Part shown: in pieces, positions 34,804-45,872 of the stretch
Numbering within the stretch: position 1 is the first letter of the stretch
Layout of the letters: every line of letters begins with the position of its first letter
NCBI GenBank assembly: GCA_018257865.1
Contig: JAEUBA010000010.1
Coordinates: 124,001-188,000, forward strand
Reading direction: 5' to 3'
From: Stereocaulon alpinum
Taxonomy: Eukaryota; Ascomycota; Lecanoromycetes; Lecanorales; Stereocaulaceae
DNA: 64,000 nucleotides
The notes under the pieces: generated by a model
What the model saw: only the letters and a program-made list of their open reading frames with translations
What the model was told of the DNA's origin: nothing
Databases searched by the model: none
Program-made: the position numbers and the translations under genes

Positions 34804-34834
34804 TTACCATTCGAATTCGCCTTGGGCTCGGTGA
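34637..34834 (+). CDS. Small Cys-containing open frame, doubtful
   Basis: 65 codons from an ATG, beginning MPKPPEPVKEPYSMPCSAQD and then a Cys-rich stretch (CNTENACKC) and a basic end. The opening recalls small twin-Cys mitochondrial proteins (CMC4-like), but the Cys spacing does not match the CX9C rule. It overlaps the last exon of TOA1 in antisense. It could be a decayed copy, a first exon, or chance. Confidence 0.15.
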   Translation: MPKPPEPVKEPYSMPCSAQDCNTENACKCREELPVRVAVVERRIARRRLQRAESRPYHSNSPWAR

Positions 34835-36562
34835 AAGACGTATCTAGGTATCGTTTAGTATGATGTCTTTGATCTCTGCTTTAAGCTTATCTGAAACTAC
34901 TTACTCTCTCCCGCCAGTGGTTAGCACGCCATCCTTGAGTGTACACTTCCACTTGTTTTTGACGCGTGCCACTTTGTCATAGGTGCAGAGCATGATCTGT
35001 GTAGGTCGACCTTCCTCTTGCTCTTCCTCGATGACATTGTCGTCCGGATCATCAAGGTCAGAGTTGATCGCGTCCTCATCGTCCTCATCAAAGAGTTCGT
35101 CCTTAATCCCTGTTTTATCATCTTCATCGTCATCATCATCGTTACCATCGAGCTGTGGCACTCTGGGCATTTGCTTCGAGTCTGAAGTCTGAGCGGCAAC
35201 CAGACTAGAATAGCTGCTGCTTGACCCGGCCTCAGTCTTCATGACTTTGCGCTTTTTGACTCGAGGTAAGTCTGGCTGCTTGGCAAGAGGCATCATCAAG
35301 CCACCACCTTCCATGGAGCGATTCATCAGCTCAACTCGCTGCCGTATGGTCAGATCGGCTTCATCGACCGCCCCGGGATTCTTAGCCGCAGCAAGGCGCC
35401 GCGAAGCAACATAGTCATCCCAATCACCAGCACCGTCAGTCTGAGTGTTGTTGACCAAAGGCCTCTGTTGTGCTTGTTGGAGATTGTGGTACTGTTGCAC
35501 CTGCTGACGTCGCTTGATCTCGGCCTGTTCCTGCCTCTGCTGATCTGTCATGGGAGGGGGAAGCTGGATGTTCATTGGCCCGCGCTGCTGTTGACCACCT
35601 GGAGCACCCATAGCCGCTTGAGGATGGTGCTGGTTGAACGGATGACTGGCACCGGGATATTTCTGCTGGACATTTGCAATAGCACGTTGCCGTGCGACCG
35701 TGTCGCCGCTATAAGTCGTGGGCAGACCATTGGGCGGATAACCTGGGTGGTCGTAGCCTGGCTCAGTCTTGATACGAACTCCGCCGGCTCCATTGCTTGG
35801 GACTGGCGAAGCGGACTGAGGCCCGCTGTTCTGGGCTTGAGGACGCGGAACGTTGGAGGGTACTGTTGGATTTACCATAGGCTGAGGCGGTGGCGTAGGT
35901 TCCCATGGGAATGTTCCAACCTTGAGCGCCGACAGTTTTGTCTGCCATGTCTGTAAGGGGAGTTAACATTAGTCTAAGTAATGATTGTGTGACAGACGTA
36001 GTGTTGTGATGTGAACAGGCCAACCAATGGCAGAGGGGCGGTTAAAGTTATAAGGGAAACACTAGGCAGCCGACTAAGCAATAGTTGAGTGGGGCGCAGC
36101 TTAAAAATGAGTCAAATGCTCGGCACCCCCCAAAAAGCAGGAACATTCCCAATGCCCCGCTTGCGCACCCCAAAAATTCCAATGAACCAGCGCTCGGCCC
36201 TTTCAACGCAAATAACAGCAACCACAACAAAGACACCTGAAGAATGAACGAATCTTGAAATATTGAAGATAAGGACGTGTTACGATGATGGAAGATAAAC
36301 GCTGTCGTGATGGCTTGTAGAATGCTGGGAAGATGAGGAAACAGAGACCAACCTTTCTTAGGTCCTCAAGAGTCCGCTGATTTATACCGTCCTCTTCGAA
36401 CGTGGTTTGGCAATTTTCGACGACATCATCTATGATTTTCATGTACACGCCACCCTATTGTGAGCACTGCTTTCAGCATCTTGTGTCTCAAGAGGAGAAA
36501 GAAACTTGTTGAGGGCTAGGAAAGTCTGGCAAGAGCAGACTGACCACAAGCTGGTTGGACAT
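34804..36562 (-). CDS. TOA1: Transcription factor TFIIA large (alpha/beta) subunit
   Basis: General transcription factor subunit that stabilises TBP on TATA DNA; about 401 residues. Exons: 36545-36562, 36353-36454, 34905-35950, 34804-34843. The N-terminal four-helix-bundle half is MSNQLVGGVYMKIIDDVVEN followed by LRKTWQTKLSALKVGTFPWE. A long Gln/Pro/Ser-rich non-conserved linker comes next, then an Asp/Glu tract (DDPDDNVIEEE), and the beta-barrel half with IMLCTYDKVARVKNKWKCTL and YVFHRAQGEFEW at the very end. Both halves are intact. The 402-bp second intron is unusually long for this window. Exon 1 is only 18 nt. The final 40-nt exon completes the universally conserved C-terminus, which supports the splice model strongly. 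Confidence 0.95.
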
Positions 36563-37194
36563 CTTGCCGGCGATGCAGCGCGATATCAGGGTGTAGTCGA
36601 GTTGATTTGGACCTGGAGAGGAGCTATGGTATGCGTGTTGAGGGCTTGGATAAAGAGGTGGACGAGTCGGGTGGGGATGCGTGAGGTGGCTTTGGTCTGC
36701 GACCGTGCCTTCCAAACACCTGTGTTGACCTCAGTCTCCTTCTTGTAGCATTTCTGTCTTCTATACTATCGCGTGTGGCTTCCCTGTGGTATTAGCAATG
36801 TGGTTGTGGATATCACCTCCATCATCACTGCTGGAGGTTGTAAACGGTAGGTTGAGGTTTGATGGGAATTGTTCAAGGGCGATGGCTCGCCAAGCCCGCT
36901 TATATAAGCCACTCGACTCCTCCGTCTTCCATCGCGCGGTCTTGAAAGAGTGCAAACAAAAGTCGAGCTGTTGACACCTTTTAAATGTTGAGGTAAATGA
37001 GTGTATTAGTGAGTGAGCTTTTCATGTACATAATGTATGCTATGGTGCAGGCACCCTGGTTGATTACTCTTATCATATGAAATGACGCCTCTGCAATGCA
37101 AAACAAACTCAGTTCCCAAGACTGTGAATGGACATCCCGATGCTGCGTGACAAGACATGGCAGACATGAAAGAGCCCCCAAGAATATTGGAAGC
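36563..37194. other. Intergenic: TOA1 promoter and CDC20 3' flank
   Basis: Contains a palindromic GCTTATATAAGC (about 36898-36909) that could act as a TATA element in either direction. No gene is supported. Confidence 0.55.
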
Positions 37195-39106
37195 CTATCG
37201 TATTGTCATCTGTTTCGCCATGTCACCTCCCTTGCCGGTAACTCCTCCCTCCCTCGAGATTGGCGATGCAGAACCTGGCTTCTTCTCAAAGATCTTCCAG
37301 AACTTGAGACTCTCGTCAGCAGCTAGAAAAGGAATCAGCTTCAAATCAATGAAATTATCAAGACTGCTTTTGCATACCGGCTGTTGCAAGCATTTGGCCG
37401 TCAGGACTCAAGCAACTATGGAGAACTCGAGTTTCGTGCGCGGGTATCTCAACGTTGCGTACCAGGGTTGGATAGCTCCAGATGCTGAGCGAGTTATCTG
37501 GGAAGCCACTGGAGCTGACAATCTCACGGTAGTGGTTACTCCATCGAAGGCTTGTCACTTGAGACCCGGTGTCAATGCTGTTGGTCCGCGCACCGGTTGT
37601 CGTGTTCCAGAAATGGATGTGTCTATCATACGATCCTCCGCCAGTTGCAAGGAGGTTTGGCTGCCATGGGCACCAGCTCAGAGCCTTGACTGCTGCCTTG
37701 TGGTTTGTCTTCTGGAACTTTGGAGCTCCTAGTGACCTAGCGTCCCAGATAGAGACAAGGTTGTCATTACCACCAGTGGCAAGCTGGGCACCATCGGATC
37801 GCCATTCAAGGCCGCAAACCTCCGAAGTGTGGGAGACGAGCTCGGCCACTTTGTGCTGAGCAACACGTACATCATGATTGTAGACTAAACCGCTTCGTGC
37901 TCCACTTGAAAGAATGTGCTTGTTCCACCCCATGACACCAACGCGAGTATCATGTCCATGCATGCTTCGAAGCTTGGTGCCTTCTTCGACGTCCCAGATT
38001 TGAATCTCACCAGAACCAAGACCAACCCCAACGTAGGCCCCATCTCCACTCCATTTGACACTGCTGACGTAGGTATCTGCCGGTGTTTCCAGTAAGCAGC
38101 TGACAGTGCCAGATTCAGCAGACCAGACGTAAACACTGCGTTCAAGTCCGATGGCCACTTGATTGCCAGAACTCCAGTCTAGAAGGTTGAGGTAGTAGTC
38201 GTCAACAAGACCAGGCGCGTCCAGCACTCGCTCCGGTGCGGTAAGTACTCGTCGTCGGAATTGAGCGGAAGCTGCGTTGGTGGGCTTCAACGGACGATTG
38301 TACTGTGACCGAAGGTCGATAGGTTTTGACGACTCAGGTGGCGCGGGCTTGAAGGCAAGAATGCGAGTGTTTAGAGAGACGCCGCAAGCAGTCGCCAGGG
38401 AGGACTCGTACGCGAGGGTATCTGGTGGGGGCTTGGTGTAGGAGGTAGGGTCATTATCATCATCTAGGTTGAGGCCTTCGAGAGCAATAGTCGCATCATC
38501 CTCTGTAGCGTGGCCGCCAAGGTCGAACGCGCTGACAGCATTCGCCAGAACTGTTGATCCCTCACCATTGCTGGTCTTGGGCCGCTGATGCTCGCCATCA
38601 GCCTTACCAGAGCCAGCTACGGCTATGCCCTCGCTTGCAGTCCGGTTTGGTATGAAGCGATCTCCAGCATCAAGCCGTATTGTAGTTTTGCCGGATTTTG
38701 TCCGAAGCGGACCCTTCTTTCGACTTGCACTCTTCGAGGGAGTTTGGCCGACTGTAGTCCCGGTGCCAGTCAGAGTCCAGTCGGAGACACCAACTTCAAG
38801 GTGCTTGGGAGATGTTTTGGCTCTGGCAATGTTCGATTTTGGTGAATCTCGGTGGGCAAGCGTCCTTGATACAGATCTTGAGAAGTAGGATGAGACATTG
38901 CCATATGCCGATTGGGAGACAATGCGGGTGCCCTCGGTTGTCTGTCGAGGTGGTGTAAAGGGAGAAGAGTGATTTGATGTGTTGGTGGCTAGGCTCGTCG
39001 TTCTTGTACGTGGTGATGGTGTGAGCGGCATACGTCCACCAGCAGTTCGCGTGGAGAAAATGCCATGATGACTTTTTAGAGGCGTTGACACTGAAGCGGT
39101 TGCCAT
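37195..39106 (-). CDS. CDC20: APC/C activator Cdc20 (WD40)
   Basis: Substrate-recognition subunit that activates the anaphase-promoting complex at the metaphase-anaphase transition; about 618 residues from exons 37378-39106 and 37195-37322. The C-box DRFIPNR is at residues 149-155, preceded by a Ser/Thr/Pro/Arg-rich N-terminus of probable CDK sites. The propeller opens with the family hallmark RVLDAPGLVDDYYLNLLDWS, and blades such as LATGGNDNLVSIWD follow. The last exon ends in the Ile-Arg (IR) tail that docks on the APC/C, reached only after removal of the 55-bp intron (GTATGC...TTCTAG). The ending and the blade sequence favour Cdc20 over Cdh1. It is divergently transcribed from the kelch-BTB gene. 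Confidence 0.93.
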
Positions 39107-39788
39107 TATGTAATTTGAATATGTGATCGAATGGACAATTTAATGTATCGATCGTTATGCTAGGTTAGTGATAGTCAATTGACCAGCGAGAGGTTATCGA
39201 AGGTCGCTGTATGTCTTCCGAACTTTGGAGATCCCAAGAGTCTCAACTGAATGGATCCTGGGTGTTTGTGTTAGTAGTCGTCGATTTGTAGCCGGAGAAT
39301 ATGCTGTCAATTGAGTCCCTTAGCAGAGAGCTCTGGCAATCGGTGGGGCGATCAAGTCAGACGTTGACGTTGCTGTGATCTAATGGATTGGAAAGAGTTC
39401 TCGTGCGTAGGGTAGAAATGCTTGCAATTAATGCAAAGAGGTAGAGATGTGAAAGTGGATGTGCGGAGTGAAGATGAAGTAGGAGAAGCGAGTTCGGGAG
39501 TCGTTTGCTCTGCTTGTTTACCTTGGCAGAAATTAGCGCCGCCCGTTGCTAGGAGTTGCAGCAACCCCTGGCTAAGCCTCGTAAGGCGACTGCAGATCTT
39601 CGGGCATCATCACTTTCTTGAACTTCCAGTCTTTGACCGCTCATACGAGCAAGATGCTGCTCCCGACCTGACAGTCCAAATCTGAATCTTACAAACAATT
39701 CTCCCAAGCTTGGCCCGCTATATGGTTCTCATGCTCCAACTTCAGTGCTCAACTCGCTGTGCTCACTTGCGGTTCTAACCTGTCCACG
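39107..39788. other. Divergent promoter of CDC20 and kelch-BTB gene
   Basis: A 682-bp region between two start codons pointing away from each other; it must hold both promoters. No TATA or repeat stands out. Confidence 0.6.
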
Positions 39789-42145
39789 ATGAATTCGCAA
39801 CAGACTGGCACTAGCTCCGGCCCTCAACAAGCAAACTCCGGTCAATGGAATTTTGGGCAAGGCATTAGAACGCCAGGATCAGTTTCGTCGAATAATACCT
39901 ACCTCATGCCGACAAGTCCGTCAAAGCGAGCACGCGTGTGTAAGGATAGCTACAAGCCAAAGATTGCCAGGACCTGCGGACAAAGACCAGCATGCCTGGT
40001 GAATGCGTCTGTCACATACTGTGGCAACAACCAGATATATGCATTTGGAGGCTTCGACCAGTACACCGATGAAGGTGGGTCCGACACTGGAAAAGCAGCG
40101 TTCCTACTGAAAGCCGCGACTTTGAGCGTATGCTGATCAACCGCTTAGTCTACAACCATGTACTTAGGCTTGACCTCGATGACCTACAATGGACGCTTGT
40201 GGACAACTATGGAGACATCCCTGGAGTCAGAATGGGTGAAAAGCCTTCTCCTGCATGGTTCGGGTAATCTCAGCTAACACCATCCTTAGGCCACACTGCT
40301 TGCCTTTGGCAAGGCTCCAAACTCCTCGTTTATGGTGGAGAAAACGAGCACCGAGAATATCTTTCAGATCTCGTTATTTACGACTTGAAGACCTCCCACT
40401 GGACACAGCCTGAGATACGAGGCTCCATACCTAAGGGCCGAGCACGCCACGCCGCAGCAGTCTATGATGACAAGTTGTTCGTCGTCGGAGGTCTTGCAGG
40501 AACAGAGACCTATACTTTAGATGAGATATGCTATCTTGACCTGAAAACTTGGACCTGGTCGCGATCGTGGAGCTTCGTACCACGGTTCGACCATTCAACA
40601 TGGGTATGGGGAGGTCGAATATGGGTGTTTGGTGGTCTTGGACCGGACATGGAGCGTACCGGAGAGCTTTGGTCCCTAGATCTGAAGAGCAGTCCCGCTT
40701 TCCGATCAGTCCCTGCGTTTGGCGTTTCGGAATCCACAACGGAGAGACCGGGACCCAGTCCACGTTCGCACTTTGGCCAGCACCCCCAGACCCAGCATGT
40801 CCCAGCAGGCTCTAGTGGTTATGCTGCCAACTCTAGTAGTGTGCAAGTCCGCGGTTCCTCTCTTGCGGCAAAACCAGTCGCTCCTGGAGCAATCGCTAGC
40901 ACCAAATTCATATCAGGCCCAAACGTGCCATCGCCAGCGCAAGGGACACACTTCCATTGCTACTCTTCTGGTGCTCTCCTTGACTTTGTTACGCCCGCAG
41001 GCACCATTCGCCCTTCAGAATGCAATCTCTCAGCGCTCGAGCTCGGAGCTCAGCAGTGGCAGAAGTTGGCCGAAGGACCGGAGATCTTCGATTCCTCGTA
41101 CCGTTGGCATTACTGTGCAGTCAATGAAGATGGAACAAAGGCTTGGCTTTTAGGCTGTGCTATGGAGAATTCAGATAATGGTGCTGCAAACTTCGAAGAA
41201 TATCTTAGCGATGTTATCTCACTTGATCTACAAGAGTTTGGCCTCCTGGGTAATGATCTGACATGGGAGCCAGGTACCGAGAAACCCAGAACCCCTGTCA
41301 ACCACGCCACATCCAAATCAGGTAGTCTTGGCTCGAACCTTGCAGCAATGTTCGATCAATCGCCCGAAGCAAGCGGCAGCGACTTCATCATAACAGCTAA
41401 CAAAGACGATCAGATCGATGACGATGACATGTCGGCAGCGTCTTCCTTTTCAAAAATAGACAACCCGCAAACACCACAATTTCTCAATACTTCAGCGAGG
41501 ATCTCGGATCCCATCAAAGTCCATAAGTTGATCTTGCAAGCTCGCTGGCCGCACTTCAATCGAATGTACAATTCGCAGATGTCGGAATTCCACACAAAGA
41601 AATTGCATATCCAAGAGCCTTACACCGTTGTCAGAGCTTTCTTATACTACCTTTACACGGACAGTATCGAACGACATCCCGAGTACTGCCCGGGACTTGC
41701 AGAGGTGGCAGGACTTCTGGTCATGTCCGATGTATACGACATGCCAGAGCTACGCTTGCAATGTGTTCATAGGCTTAGTAGAGAGCTTGATGTCGAGCAT
41801 GCGGCCGTGGTATGGGAACGAGCAGGTACAGCCAACGAAGAGTGGCTTCGACGACGTGCGGCCACTTATTGCCTAACTCACTGGGGCCGGGTGGTCAGGA
41901 CGGAAGGTTTCAAGAGTCTTAGTCGCCGCAGCATGATAGAACTGATGGAGGTCATCGATGTGGACGGAAGGGTGATTGGGGGGGAAGAGCTAGAAGTAGT
42001 AGGCGGATTTGGCGGTGGAAAGTTTGGTGTGGGAGGGTCCGGGAGCGAGGCGGTAAGAAGGAGAGCAAGGGCGCAAGGAAGTCATGTAGGCGAAGAGATG
42101 GATGAGAATGAGATTCAAGATGACGAGGGCATGGAAATCAACTAA
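39789..42145 (+). CDS. Kelch-repeat and BTB domain protein
   Basis: Probable adaptor for a cullin-3 ubiquitin ligase, about 742 residues. Exons: 39789-40074, 40149-40235, 40290-42145. ATG 39789 is the first in frame. The N-terminal half is a kelch propeller with repeats carrying the glycine pair and aromatic pattern: NNQIYAFGGFDQY, GSKLLVYGGENEH, DDKLFVVGGLAGTETYTLDE, GRIWVFGGLG. A variable linker follows, then a BTB fold from about residue 488 (SDFIITANKDDQ ... DPIKVHKLILQARWPHFNRM ... VVRAFLYYLYTDSIE) and a BACK-like helical tail. The arrangement recalls LZTR1-type proteins. Substrate is unknown. The C-terminus is Gly-rich, then acidic. Confidence 0.88.
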
Positions 42146-43243
42146 TGTGTTCCAGCAAGCATGGTGTTACGGAGTCAATCCAAGTGGAGGGGACATTCTT
42201 GGTTCTGGGGGCAGCGTTGCATGCATGGCTTTAACATACGATATTCCAATGTGCTACGAGATACCTAACATTGTTACAATGAGGATATTAAAAATGGATC
42301 AATATAATGAATAGAGGACATAGGATCTAATTCATAGTGCAAGTTGCAAAGGATTGAGGCTGACATTCCCCAACATTGCCCCTGGCACCTAAGCCACCAT
42401 CTGGCTCACTGCCCAGGCTGCTAAGGAATCTGTATGAGGACTATGATGCTGGAAAATTCATGTAGTATCACCAGTCTATTTTACAAGCTGTAACGGCTCA
42501 ATGGTCACACGATAGCCGTTCGGACGGTATGTTCGTGGGACCACGATTGCTTTGAAATGAGCTGATGCAACAGATACCTACGAGTATATTGGGAAGAGCT
42601 AGTCCACATCGAGCGCTAGTCAGCTCCTTTGCATTCAGCCGTGCAAACAAGAACTTTCGAGGAGAAGGGCAACCAGCGACACCGAAGACGCCTACCATTC
42701 CCAATACCCTTATTGCTACTCATCCTATAACGGCGCCCATTCCTGTACACTATACTCAATCCCTCGTCACGCATCACCAACAATCCTAGTAACCGTTAGG
42801 TGATCCTCTTTCTGCGCCCCCAGTCCGCAGCATCAGCTTGTATCACGTTCCCCGCCACGACACACGGCTGTTGGCAGATTGTGAAACATCGTCAAGGATA
42901 CAATCAGGCACAGCGAGCTCAAGACAAGACAACTAAGTGCCAGAATTACGAACATCGCATTACCTCCAGTTTCCGGCCGGATTGCACAAACGGCAAACAA
43001 GCCTGACCCCTACGTTTCGGCGCCGACTCCATAGAGAGTATCTCAATCAGCTAGCACGATAATCTGCTCTCAAAGAGTGATCGGGTAGCCGCCAAAATAC
43101 GTGGCCACGAGGCGAGAGCTTCCCTTCTTGGGGGTCAGCTCGCAGACAGTACGTACGAATACCAGCCTTACGCTGGTGGCTATCACCAACGGCAAGGAAT
43201 CGCCCCGTACTCTGCTGGCGGAGGTCCGGTAAAACCACCCAAG
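42146..43243. other. Intergenic, with unresolved 5' exon of UPF0658 gene
   Basis: The frame just before 43244 reads like coding sequence (YEYQPYAGGYHQR...) but has no ATG and meets a stop near 43052. The true first exon of the next gene may therefore lie here. Nothing else is supported. Confidence 0.5.
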
Positions 43244-44503
43244 ATGTATATGCCAAATTCAATGTGGACATGGGCCTTTGTCGGGGTGACCGTGGTCCAA
43301 GCGGCTATCGTCCTAGCACTCGAATCGTAAGCACGCCCTGCTCACACCAGGACCTACTTTCTTCTATCGAGACTCCATCACATATGGACGCTCCAGTCTA
43401 TCATAATAGCTAACGCCTCCATGCAGCTATGTATTCGCCTACTTCCAGACCCATATCCACTCACCAAATGGACCACAGCCGACGGGGGCTCTTGTCACGC
43501 CATTCCAAACGTACGAACATACCATTCCGACCTTTCTCACCCTCTACATCTTTGGTCTGGTTTACCAAGTGGTCCTGGTTTATGATGCACTCCGATTGAA
43601 GAATACCATTCAGATTATTGGCATTTGCGTGTATAATGTTGGATTGTTGCTATATGCGGCTGTTCAATGGAGTCAAATTCACGATGCCATAAATGACCTG
43701 AAAGGAAATATTGATGACAATACGTGGTCTGCGGTCAGGCCATTCTTGATTGCGATTCCCTGCGTAATAGCAGTGGGTACAGTTGCCATGTCCTTCGTTG
43801 CCAGGAAGCTTTACGATGAATTTGCTTGGACGATCTACAAGCACATCAGCGCCGACTTGAGAATGAAGAGACGGTACTTGACATATCAGGTAAATACATG
43901 AATCCTCGCTACTCGAATTATCTACTAACTTGTCTTGTCAGATCTATATCGCCCTGCTGAAGTTCGATTTCTTCCTATTTCTCGGCTTCACCATACAATT
44001 CGTTGTCATTGTCGTAAGCAGGACTGACGTGGAATTTGGGCTTACAATCGCCGCGATACCTGTCACAATCTTAATTCTTATACTGGCTGGTTACGCCACG
44101 CGGAAGGAAAACTTAGCAGGCATGGTCGTTATTATTGTATGTGGCCCCATAAATCTTGCAAAGCCCATCAGACACACTAGCTGACAATGCTACAATGTAG
44201 ACGCTCTACTTTGGCGGCCTCGCCTACTTCCTTTTCAAGCTTGTGCGGATGTACCAGCACACTGCACGAGCACAACGCTACATTCCTGCGAGGAAATCGC
44301 TTACGACATTCGCTGTCATTACCATCGTTCTCCTCATCATTACCATCACCAACGCCATCATGTGTGCCGCCAACTTCAACCAGGGACTGAAACCGTACAT
44401 CGCGAAGCGCAAAGTGGATAACGAGGACGAGAAACCGACTATGATGGAAATGCCAAACTTAGCCGGCGGACCACCACATTCGAGTCGTATGGAGATAGAT
44501 TGA
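43244..44503 (+). CDS. UPF0658 Golgi membrane protein
   Basis: Multi-pass membrane protein of the fungal UPF0658 family (Golgi apparatus location in fission yeast; biochemical role unknown). Exons from the first usable ATG: 43244-43326, 43427-43889, 43942-44136, 44201-44503, about 347 residues. At least seven hydrophobic helices are visible, for example WAFVGVTVVQAAIVLALE, FLTLYIFGLVYQVVLVYDAL, FLIAIPCVIAVGTVAM, FLFLGFTIQFVVIVV and FAVITIVLLIITITNAIMCA. The last cytosolic tail (GLKPYIAKRKVDNEDEK) is hydrophilic. The reading frame upstream of the ATG stays open and looks coding (about 190 bp), so the protein may be longer at its N-terminus. Confidence 0.87.
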
Positions 44504-45872
44504 GAAGAAATTCAAGTACTGAACAGTGTTACGATTTTGAAGTGCTTAGCATATAGCAAGCTCGCACGGGGGAGAACTCCCAGACGCGTCTGATACCCAG
44601 GATGGAGTAAGTTCTTTCTGGGACAAACAAGGAGCGCTTGGATCTTATACTCATAACGTCATGCTGTTCTACCATTTTACGGCTAGGGAGCAAATCTGGC
44701 GCGATTCGGGTTCATGGACATAGAGGATAATCTGAGCTCAATCCAACGAATTTCATTCCGTTTCATTGCATCAAAATCCTCCCCAAATATCTTTCTAGCG
44801 GGTTTCATACATGTCTAGCTGTGAAGTTGACGGACCTAATCCCGAAGGCCAGCCAGCACTCACGAGGCGCTACAGCACCAGAACCCCCACACCCCAAAAC
44901 CATAGACCTGCTAATGTCGAAACCACCACACAGCCAACACCCCCAAGTCCAGCGCGCCTCAAGGTGCTTCCCCCATCATCACCCGCCACATCCCCAAAAC
45001 GCACATCCACTACCCAAACCCCCCACACCACTTACCCACCTCCGACGCCCAGAAACCCCAGGAATCCAGAAACCCAAAATCCGAACAAGCAGCGCTCCAG
45101 CTCCAGCTACAGAGAAGCCAGAGATCTTAGATCGCTAGATACCGGAAGTTTAGTGCGGTGAATTATAAAGTATAGTTGACGTTTAATATCTCAGTAGATA
45201 GTCTTTAAGTTGGAAGTTAGTTACGGTGGAGGTTAGTTGAGTTGAATTGAGGTGATGATTTTTGTTGAAGGATGGAAAGGGGAGGTGGAATTGTGTGGGT
45301 TTTATGGATGGAGAGGGTGGAGGTAGGAGTGTGAGTTATGGATTGAGGGCAGGTATAGTGTCCGTTTCGCACATTGTCTGTGGTTGTATGGGTGGAGAGG
45401 GGGTTCTTGACGATTTCATTGAAGATGATTCGTATCCTTGTGGTCTCTGAAGTGGGGAATTGTGCTTATCGAGTCTGGTGGTGGTGATGCTGATGCAAAG
45501 GCGTTGGTAAGCTTGGATGAGGTGGTGATGCGATGGTATGTATGTCTTCGAAAGGGAAGGAGAGTGTGGTGTTGTGGAGTTGATGAGATTTAGGGTGGAG
45601 TAAGTAAGCACACAACGATACAGATTTTGGCTATGAAGTGGTGACGAAGTATACCAAGTGTCCCTAATGACATGGTGCCTGACTAATTCGATCATCTTAC
45701 AGAGCCTCTGATGTACAAGAAGTCCAGCTTCAGCTTTAGAGACCGCGACCCAAATCGAAAGCAAGTATTAAGCATCACATAGTCGATTAGCCATACCTAT
45801 TCACTCAAACATGATATTCCAGGAACGTTGCAGCATCACACGTATTCTACCCACCACCCACGCTCCCTAAAA
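44504..45872. other. Intergenic between convergent genes
   Basis: Convergent 3' flanks of the UPF0658 and tyrosinase genes. A low-complexity open frame (44811-45161) is listed separately; other frames are unconvincing. Confidence 0.55.
44811..45161 (+). CDS. Pro/Thr/Ser-rich open frame, doubtful
   Basis: 116 codons from an ATG with no domain. Composition (Pro, Thr, Ser, Asn, Arg) follows the C/A-rich DNA, and the second frame is open too, which argues for a compositional artefact. Kept only as a possible small disordered protein. Confidence 0.15.
   Translation: MSSCEVDGPNPEGQPALTRRYSTRTPTPQNHRPANVETTTQPTPPSPARLKVLPPSSPATSPKRTSTTQTPHTTYPPPTPRNPRNPETQNPNKQRSSSSYREARDLRSLDTGSLVR

Noticed and set aside
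45336..45764. Minus-strand open frame of 142 codons beside the tyrosinase gene
   Set aside because: No ATG near its start and no conserved segment; the composition looks random.
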